Below are positions 58,741 through 64,000 of a stretch of 64,000 nt of DNA, piece after piece. The notes below the pieces were generated by a model. The model made no database searches. It was not told the DNA's origin and saw nothing but the letters and a program-made list of their open reading frames with translations. The translations under genes were made by a program, and so were the position numbers. How positions within the stretch are numbered: position 1 is the stretch's first letter; every line of letters begins with the position of its first letter. The stretch spans positions 1,035,258 to 1,099,257 of the forward strand of contig NZ_FNYJ01000001.1 of the NCBI RefSeq assembly GCF_900108875.1, in the 5' to 3' direction. Source of the stretch: Pseudomonas sp. NFR16 (GTDB lineage Bacteria > Pseudomonadota > Gammaproteobacteria > Pseudomonadales > Pseudomonadaceae).

Positions 58741-59736
58741 ATGAGTCTGCACGACAAGATTATCGGTCATCTGGGCTTCGGCGCCGCACCACTGGGCAAC
58801 ATGTTCCGCACCATCAGCGAAGAGGAAGCGGCAGCCACCGTGCAATCGGCGTGGGATCAAGGCATCCGCTATTTCGACACTGCACCGGTCTATGGCGCGG
58901 GCCTGTCCGAACAGCGCCTGGGCAAGGCGCTTGCCGACCATGCGCGAGACGAATACACCCTCAGCACCAAGGTCGGCCGACTGGTTTCAGACGAACTCGA
59001 CACCGCAGCCCGGAGCGGCCCGTTCAGCGAAGGCCTGAAAAACAAGATCATCACCGACTATTCGGCGGATGCGACGCTACGCTCGATCGAGGCCAGTCTG
59101 AAACGGCTGAACACTGATCGCCTGGACATCGTGTTCGTCCACGACGTCGCGCAGGACGCCCATGGTGATGAATGGATCGAGCATTTCAATGTCGCTCGCA
59201 AAGGGGCCTTCCGCACCCTCACCCGCCTGCGTGAAGAAGGCGTGATCAAGGCGTGGGGGCTGGGTGTCAACCGTGTCGAGCCGTGTGAACTGACGCTGGA
59301 CCTGAGCGAAGCGCAGCCCGACGGGTTCCTTCTGGCCGGCCGATATTCGCTGCTGGACCACGATCAGCCCCTGCAGCGGCTGTTCGCCAAGGCTCGGGAG
59401 CACAACGCCGAGTTCGTCGTCGGCGGCCCTTACAGTTCGGGCGTGCTGGTGGGCGGCAAGCATTTCGAATACCAGGAAGCGCCACAGGCGATGCTCGACA
59501 AGGTTGCGCACATTCAGGAAATCGCCCGTCAGTATCAGGTCGACATCAAGTCGGCGGCGTTGCAGTTCGTCCTCGCCAACCCGCTGGTGGCCGCCGTCAT
59601 TCCGGGGGCCAGCCGCCCTTCCCGGATCGCTGAAGATGTCGCTGCCCTGCACGCCCAGGTGCCGGTGGGGTTCTGGCAGGCGATGCGCGATCAGGGCTTC
59701 ATTTCGCCTCAGGCGCCAGTGCCGGCAAAAGACTGA
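58741..59736 (+). CDS. Aldo/keto reductase, D-threo-aldose 1-dehydrogenase type
   Basis: 331 residues. AKR tetrad: Asp in YFDTAPVYGAG, Tyr in the same motif, Lys in STKVGRL and His in DIVFVHDVAQD. C-terminal cofactor region IPGASRPSRIAEDVAAL. The FGAAPLGNMFRTISEEEA start is typical of the L-fucose/D-threo-aldose dehydrogenase group. It is 87 bases upstream of the racemase-fold gene and may share its transcript. Confidence 0.9.
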   Translation: MSLHDKIIGHLGFGAAPLGNMFRTISEEEAAATVQSAWDQGIRYFDTAPVYGAGLSEQRLGKALADHARDEYTLSTKVGRLVSDELDTAARSGPFSEGLKNKIITDYSADATLRSIEASLKRLNTDRLDIVFVHDVAQDAHGDEWIEHFNVARKGAFRTLTRLREEGVIKAWGLGVNRVEPCELTLDLSEAQPDGFLLAGRYSLLDHDQPLQRLFAKAREHNAEFVVGGPYSSGVLVGGKHFEYQEAPQAMLDKVAHIQEIARQYQVDIKSAALQFVLANPLVAAVIPGASRPSRIAEDVAALHAQVPVGFWQAMRDQGFISPQAPVPAKD

Positions 59737-59823
59737 AGACGGACCGCTTCGGCGCCATGCATTATTCGCCAGTGAATCGGCCGCCGGACGGCCGACCTTG
59801 AACCCCCGCACGAGACCTCACTG

Positions 59824-60546
59824 ATGCGAATTCTGATCGTCAACGTCAACACCACCGAGTCCATGACCGACACCATCGCCGGGCAAGCCCGCAGTGTCGC
59901 GTCACCCGGCACTGAAATCGTCGGTCTGACCCCGCGCTTCGGCGCCGAATCGGTCGAAGGCAACTTCGAGAGCTACCTGGCCGCCATCGCCGTGATGGAC
60001 CGCGTGTTGGCCTACGACCAGCCTTACGACGCGGTGATTCAGGCCGGTTATGGCGAGCATGGCCGCGAGGGGCTGCAGGAGTTGCTCGACGTGCCGGTGG
60101 TGGACATCACGGAAGCGGCCGCCAGCCTGGCAATGCTGCTGGGCCATTGCTATTCGGTGGTCACCACGCTGGACCGCACTGTGCCGTTGATCGAGGATCG
60201 TCTGAAACTGGCCGGCGTCTTTGAGCGCTGCGCCTCGGTGCGAGCCAGCGGCATGAGTGTGCTGGAGCTGGAAGAACAGCCCGAACGCGCCATTGAGGCG
60301 ATTGTCGAGCAAGCCGCTGTCGCGGTGGCGCAGGACAAGGCCGAGGTGATCTGCCTGGGGTGCGGCGGCATGGCCGGCCTGGACCAGAAGATCCGCGATC
60401 GCACCGGCGTGCCGGTGGTCGACGGCGTGACCGCAGCGGTGGTGCTGGCCGAATCGCTGGTGCGCCTGGGCTTGAGCACCTCCAAGGTCAGGACGTACGC
60501 CACGCCCCGGCCGAAAAAAATCGTCGGCTGGCCCTTCGCGAAATAA
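59824..60546 (+). CDS. Asp/Glu/hydantoin racemase-superfamily protein with one catalytic cysteine
   Basis: 240 residues. N-terminal MRILIVNVNTTESMTDTIAG matches hydantoin racemases. Of the two catalytic cysteines, the second is present (Cys180 in CLGCGGMAGL) but the first is Gly75 in VIQAGYGEHGREG, where racemases have ACFGD. A single T-to-G change would explain it. Arylmalonate decarboxylase has the same Gly/Cys pattern. So racemase chemistry by two bases is unlikely; decarboxylation or another one-cysteine reaction is possible. Confidence 0.85.
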   Translation: MRILIVNVNTTESMTDTIAGQARSVASPGTEIVGLTPRFGAESVEGNFESYLAAIAVMDRVLAYDQPYDAVIQAGYGEHGREGLQELLDVPVVDITEAAASLAMLLGHCYSVVTTLDRTVPLIEDRLKLAGVFERCASVRASGMSVLELEEQPERAIEAIVEQAAVAVAQDKAEVICLGCGGMAGLDQKIRDRTGVPVVDGVTAAVVLAESLVRLGLSTSKVRTYATPRPKKIVGWPFAK

Positions 60547-60589
60547 GCGCATGACGATTCGCCTGCTCTCGCCGAATCGTTTAGTATCG

Positions 60590-60770
60590 CCGCCGCCGGT
60601 TTCCACTCGGAATTAATAGGGAATCCGCGAGCCCTTATTCGGGCTCAAACGGAACTGTCCCCGCAACTGTAGGCGCTGAGTCCTGCTCCATGTTTGCCAC
60701 TGGGTTATCCCGGGAAGGCCGGAACAGGACGACGACGCGCCAGTCAGGAGACCTGCCGGCAAGCTTCACT
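60590..60770 (+). promoter_or_regulatory. Cobalamin riboswitch
   Basis: Conserved elements in order: CCGGTTTCCAC (near 60595), AATTAATAGGGAATCCG, the core GGAACTGTCCCCGCAACTGT (60651-60670), GCCACTGGG, CGGGAAGGCC and the terminal AGTCAGGAGACCTGCCGGC (near 60742-60760). It lies about 140 bases ahead of an SBP-permease-ATPase operon, so adenosylcobalamin should repress that uptake system. Confidence 0.95.
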
Positions 60771-60908
60771 CATTCGCCGGCGGGGTGTCCGGGAAGGACT
60801 CCCGCGTGCGCGCTTTGCGCCTCACTGCTTCGCCGCGTGAACACGCAGCGACGGGATGTGCTTTCCAGTGTCCGCCTGCCACCGACAGGTCCATTGGAGT
60901 CGCCCTAC

Positions 60909-61937
60909 ATGCCGCTGCGCCGTTTCGCCCTTCTGCTGACCGCCGTGACACTGTCCACTGCCGCGCTGGCGACTCCCGCGCCAGCAACCGCCACTCATTA
61001 CCCGCTGACCCTCGACAACTGCGGCGTGCCGCTGACGTTCACTCACGCCCCGCGCAAGGCAGTGACCATCGGCCAGGCCGCCACCGAAATGCTCTACGCG
61101 CTGGGCGTGGGCGAGCATGTCGCGGCGACCTCGTTGTGGTTCAACGCGGTGCTGCCGCAGTACAAGGCAGTCAATGACGGCATCGAGCGTCTGGCCGATA
61201 ACGCGCCGGGCTTCGAATCGGTGATCGCCAGACGCCCGGATTTCGTGCCGGTGCAGTTCGAGTGGATGGTCGGGCCACAGGGCGCCGTCGGCACCCGGGA
61301 GCAATTCCATGACCTGCAGATCCCGACCTATATCTTGCCGTCCGACTGCGAGGGCAAGAACAACAGCGTCGGCGCCGACGGCACGCGACTCGAGGCGTTC
61401 CGGATAGACACGCTGTACAAGAGCATTCGCCAGCTGGCCGAAATTTTCGACGTGCAGGCTCGTGGCGAGCAGTTGGTGGCAGGCTATCAGACGCGGCTGG
61501 CGAAGGCCGTCGAACATGCCAGAAAGGCTGACGGCAAGCAGGTGTCGGCCGTGTTCTGGTTCTCCAGCCCCGACATCAGCGTCGATCCGTATGTGGCCGG
61601 GCGCAAGGGCATTCCGGCGTTCATGCTCGACACCCTGGGCATGCGCAACGTCATCGACTCCGACGAGGAATGGCCGCCAGTGGGCTGGGAAACCATCGCC
61701 CGGGCCAATCCCGACATTCTGATCATCGCCCGCATGGATCGCCGCCGCTTTCCCGCCGACGATCACGAAAAGAAACTGGCGTTTCTGAAATCCGACCCGG
61801 TCACGCGCAACATGGCGGCGGTCAAACAGAATCGGATCGTCATCATGGACGCCAGCGCCATGGAATCCAGCGTGCGGTTGTTCAACGGCATCGAGCAACT
61901 CGGCGACGCCGTGCACCGGGTAGCCGACGTTCAATGA
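60909..61937 (+). CDS. Cobalamin/corrinoid-type ABC transporter periplasmic binding protein
   Basis: 342 residues from MPLRRFALLLTAV; the frame is open from 60690, but that part is riboswitch RNA. Signal peptide ends STAALA. Class III binding-protein fold (BtuF/FhuD type): LTFTHAPRKAVTIGQAATEM, GVGEHVAATSLWF, and a helical backbone linking two lobes. Control by the cobalamin riboswitch points to vitamin B12 or a related corrinoid. ATGA overlap with the permease gene. Confidence 0.9.
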   Translation: MPLRRFALLLTAVTLSTAALATPAPATATHYPLTLDNCGVPLTFTHAPRKAVTIGQAATEMLYALGVGEHVAATSLWFNAVLPQYKAVNDGIERLADNAPGFESVIARRPDFVPVQFEWMVGPQGAVGTREQFHDLQIPTYILPSDCEGKNNSVGADGTRLEAFRIDTLYKSIRQLAEIFDVQARGEQLVAGYQTRLAKAVEHARKADGKQVSAVFWFSSPDISVDPYVAGRKGIPAFMLDTLGMRNVIDSDEEWPPVGWETIARANPDILIIARMDRRRFPADDHEKKLAFLKSDPVTRNMAAVKQNRIVIMDASAMESSVRLFNGIEQLGDAVHRVADVQ

Positions 61938-62965
61938 AGCCTTCCCGTGCAGGACGATTCATCGCCCATGCAGCGTGGGTCAGCGCGGCGTTGCTGATGG
62001 CGGTGATGGCCGGGGTGGCGATTGGCGAGACGTCGATCAGTCTGCCGGTGATCGGCCAGGTGCTGGCGAACAAGCTGTGGGCCGCCGGCTATGCGGTGGA
62101 CGCCATCGATGAAGGTATCATCTGGAATTACCGCCTGACCCGCGCCATTGTCGCCGCTGCCTGCGGCGCCGGTCTGGCAGTCTCGGGCGTCGTGCTGCAA
62201 TCGCTGCTGCGCAACCCGCTTGCCGATCCCTATCTGCTGGGCATCTCTGCGGGCGCTTCGACCGGCGCAGTACTCGTCGCGATCATCGGCCTGGGCGCCG
62301 GGGCGATCTCATTGTCGGCCGGCGCTTTCGTCGGCGCAGTCGCAGCCTTCGCATTGGTTGCGCTGCTGGCGCGCTCGTCCCGAGGCCAGACAGCCACAGG
62401 CCAGATCATTCTCGCAGGCATCGCCGGCTCACAATTGTTCAACGCGCTGACCTCCTTCCTGATCACCAAATCGGCCAGCGCCGAACAGGCGCGCGGCATC
62501 ATGTTCTGGTTGCTCGGCAATCTGAGCGGCGTGCGCTGGGCATCGGTGACGCTGGCTGTGCCGGTGGTGCTGGCGGGTCTGCTGGTCTGTCTCTGGCACC
62601 GACGCTCGCTGGACGCCTTCACCTTCGGCGCGGATTCCGCAGCGTCGCTGGGCATTCCCGTGCGTCGGGTACAGGCGATCCTCATCGCGACGGCGGCTTT
62701 GACGACCGCCGTGATGGTGTCCATTGTCGGCTCCATCGGTTTCGTCGGCCTGGTGATTCCACACGCAGTGCGCATGATGACGGGTGTCCGTCACGCGCGA
62801 CTGGTGCCCTTGAGTGCATTGAGCGGTGCGCTGTTTCTGATTGCCGCCGACGTGCTCTCACGCACTCTGATCAAGGGCCAGGTCTTGCCCATCGGCGTGA
62901 TCACCGCGTTGGTGGGTGCACCGGTGTTTGCCCTGATCCTGCTTCGCGGAAACCGCCCACGATGA
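61934..62965 (+). CDS. Cobalamin/iron-type ABC transporter permease (BtuC/FecCD family)
   Basis: 343 residues, about ten helices. FecCD motifs: AACGAGLAVSGVVLQSLLRN, PLADPYLLGISAGASTGAVL, GSIGFVGLVIPHAVRMMTG. ATGA overlaps at both ends tie it to the binding protein and ATPase. Confidence 0.93.
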   Translation: MKPSRAGRFIAHAAWVSAALLMAVMAGVAIGETSISLPVIGQVLANKLWAAGYAVDAIDEGIIWNYRLTRAIVAAACGAGLAVSGVVLQSLLRNPLADPYLLGISAGASTGAVLVAIIGLGAGAISLSAGAFVGAVAAFALVALLARSSRGQTATGQIILAGIAGSQLFNALTSFLITKSASAEQARGIMFWLLGNLSGVRWASVTLAVPVVLAGLLVCLWHRRSLDAFTFGADSAASLGIPVRRVQAILIATAALTTAVMVSIVGSIGFVGLVIPHAVRMMTGVRHARLVPLSALSGALFLIAADVLSRTLIKGQVLPIGVITALVGAPVFALILLRGNRPR

Positions 62966-63750
62966 ACGCGCCGCTGCCACTTGCCGAAAGCGCGCTTGCC
63001 GCGCACGACCTCAGTTATACGATCAATGGCGCGCCGCTGCTGAGCCACGTCAGCCTGTGCATCAGAAAAGGGGAAAACCTCGGCATCGTCGGGCCAAACG
63101 GTGCGGGCAAGTCAACCCTGATCAGGCTGCTGGCAGGCCTTCAGACGCCTACGGCGGGGAGTGTCTGGCTGAACGGCGAGCGGCTGACGAGCCTGACGCG
63201 ACGCGACATCGCGCAACGGCTGGCGGTGGTCGAGCAGCACGCGCAGACCAGCGATTCGATCAATGTACTGCAAGCCGTGGAACTGGGTCGTACGCCCTGG
63301 CTGTCCGCATTGAGCCCTTGGCGGGAAGTCGATAGCCAGATCGTTGCGCAGGCCATCGCCAGCGTCAGCCTCGATCATCTGACGCAGCGAGCCTGGCAAA
63401 CGCTGTCTGGAGGCGAGCAGCAACGGGTGCACATTGCCCGCGCGTTGGCTCAACGCCCCAGGGTTCTATTGCTCGACGAGCCCACCAACCATCTGGACAT
63501 CCAACAGCAGCTGTCGATTCTCAGGCTGGTTCACACCTTGCCCGTCACCACCGTGATCGCGCTGCACGACCTGAATCAGGCGCTGGCCTGTGATCGCCTG
63601 GCGGTAATGGACAAAGGCCGGCTCATCGCGGTGGGCGCGCCATTTGAAGTACTGACACCTGAACGCCTGCGCGAGACGTTCGGCGTCGTCGGTCACTGGC
63701 TCACGGACCCAATCGACAACGCGCGGATCCTGCGGCTGCGCTGCATCTGA
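62962..63750 (+). CDS. Cobalamin/iron-type ABC transporter ATP-binding protein (BtuD/FepC type)
   Basis: 262 residues. Walker A GPNGAGKSTLIRLLAGL, signature LSGGEQQRVHIARALA, Walker [14 protein letters not shown], switch His in VIALHDLNQALA. Last gene of the riboswitch-controlled operon. Confidence 0.94.
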   Translation: MNAPLPLAESALAAHDLSYTINGAPLLSHVSLCIRKGENLGIVGPNGAGKSTLIRLLAGLQTPTAGSVWLNGERLTSLTRRDIAQRLAVVEQHAQTSDSINVLQAVELGRTPWLSALSPWREVDSQIVAQAIASVSLDHLTQRAWQTLSGGEQQRVHIARALAQRPRVLLLDEPTNHLDIQQQLSILRLVHTLPVTTVIALHDLNQALACDRLAVMDKGRLIAVGAPFEVLTPERLRETFGVVGHWLTDPIDNARILRLRCI

Positions 63751-63765
63751 GCACACTCGACGCGG

Positions 63766-64000
63766 TTAGTTGCCCTGCTCGAACTGGCCTTTGCGCTCCA
63801 TGATCATTCGCTCGCCACTTTGCTGGCGTTGCTGCTGCATCGCGTCACTGCTGCCGTTGACCCGAGGCGAAGCAGACGACCCGGTGCCATTGCCGGGACG
63901 CAGCGCCGGATTGGTCGTGCCGACATTGCCGTTGTTCACACCGCTGGCGTTGTTGACGCCATTGGCGCCCGTGGCCGTGGTGTTATTGCTGTTGCTGCCG
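63766..64000 (-). CDS. Asn/Gly-rich protein, 3' part only (cut by the window edge)
   Basis: 78 codons read in frame from the right edge to TAA at 63766-63768. The sequence is low in complexity and rich in Asn, Gly, Thr and Ser (NGVNNASGVNNGNVGTTNPA), then charged at the end (QQQRQQSGERMIMERKGQFE). Probably an exported or surface protein; its N-terminus is outside the window. Convergent with the ABC ATPase gene. Confidence 0.6.
   Translation of the reverse strand, partial: GSNSNNTTATGANGVNNASGVNNGNVGTTNPALRPGNGTGSSASPRVNGSSDAMQQQRQQSGERMIMERKGQFEQGN

Noticed and set aside
60690..60908. N-terminal extension of the corrinoid-binding protein
   Set aside because: This stretch is the 3' half of the cobalamin riboswitch and its expression region. 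The signal peptide begins at 60909.

Overview
The window is chromosomal DNA of a Pseudomonas, most likely of the fluorescens/syringae lineage. The evidence is the uvrC-gacA block with its TTG-started GacA, the conserved gacA-uvrC-pgsA-tRNA(Gly-Cys-Leu) order, Pseudomonas-type REP sequences at the left edge, an OprD-family porin, an HbcR/BdhA 3-hydroxybutyrate locus and high-GC codon use throughout. I see no insertion sequence, CRISPR array, rRNA or complete prophage. Gene density is that of ordinary core and accessory chromosome.

Layout. 1-6.2 kb: a LysR regulator divergent from the glyoxylate operon gcl-hyi-glxR, then a convergent OprD porin. 6.2-15.9 kb: a chemoreceptor, a secreted TPR protein, copCD, an Ada-type protein whose N-terminal zinc site is degenerate, a Xre/RES toxin-antitoxin pair, and an acuI-tetR unit with two matching TetR operators next to a nitronate monooxygenase. 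15.9-18.5 kb: modABC behind a ModE-type box. 18.6-25 kb: topoisomerase IB, a 57-residue protein, a UvrA2-type ATPase, small proteins and a divergent SDR/LysR pair. 25-28.7 kb: tRNA-Leu, tRNA-Cys, tRNA-Gly, pgsA, uvrC, gacA (all minus strand). 28.9-29.6 kb: a phage-like regulator pair. 29.85-31.5 kb: a DAHP synthase gene behind two tandem leader peptides rich in Tyr/Phe/Trp and an intrinsic terminator. 31.7-38.9 kb: a P. fragi-type lipase, a parvulin and a yejABEF/npp-type peptide transporter. 38.9-42.8 kb: the sigma-54 activator hbcR, paired inverted repeats, a -24/-12 promoter, a hydroxybutyrate permease and bdhA. 42.9-51.2 kb: a pilU-like ATPase, a second parvulin, then a minus-strand amino-sugar-acid cluster (KDG kinase, PLP deaminase, IclR regulator, RidA, polar amino acid-type ABC transporter) with a perfect 16-bp palindrome upstream. 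51.4-60.6 kb: small exported and membrane proteins, a Nudix hydrolase, the ABC-F protein YbiT, an MFS transporter, a YbhP-like phosphodiesterase, a KGG stress protein, a ClpP-like protein with a 56-residue acidic neighbour, an aldo-keto reductase and a racemase-fold protein that has only one of its two cysteines. 60.6-63.75 kb: a cobalamin riboswitch followed by an SBP-permease-ATPase operon. The right edge cuts an Asn/Gly-rich minus-strand gene.

The best candidates for new biology are: (i) the tandem aromatic leader peptides and terminator ahead of DAHP synthase; (ii) the two GTCTC-N6-GAGAC repeats placed like HbcR enhancer sites ahead of a sigma-54 promoter; (iii) the Ada homologue with three of four zinc ligands gone; (iv) the racemase-fold protein with an arylmalonate-decarboxylase-like Gly/Cys pair; and (v) the deaminase-RidA-KDG kinase-transporter cluster, which reads as a D-glucosaminate pathway. 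Functions come from sequence reading and family knowledge alone; no database search was run.
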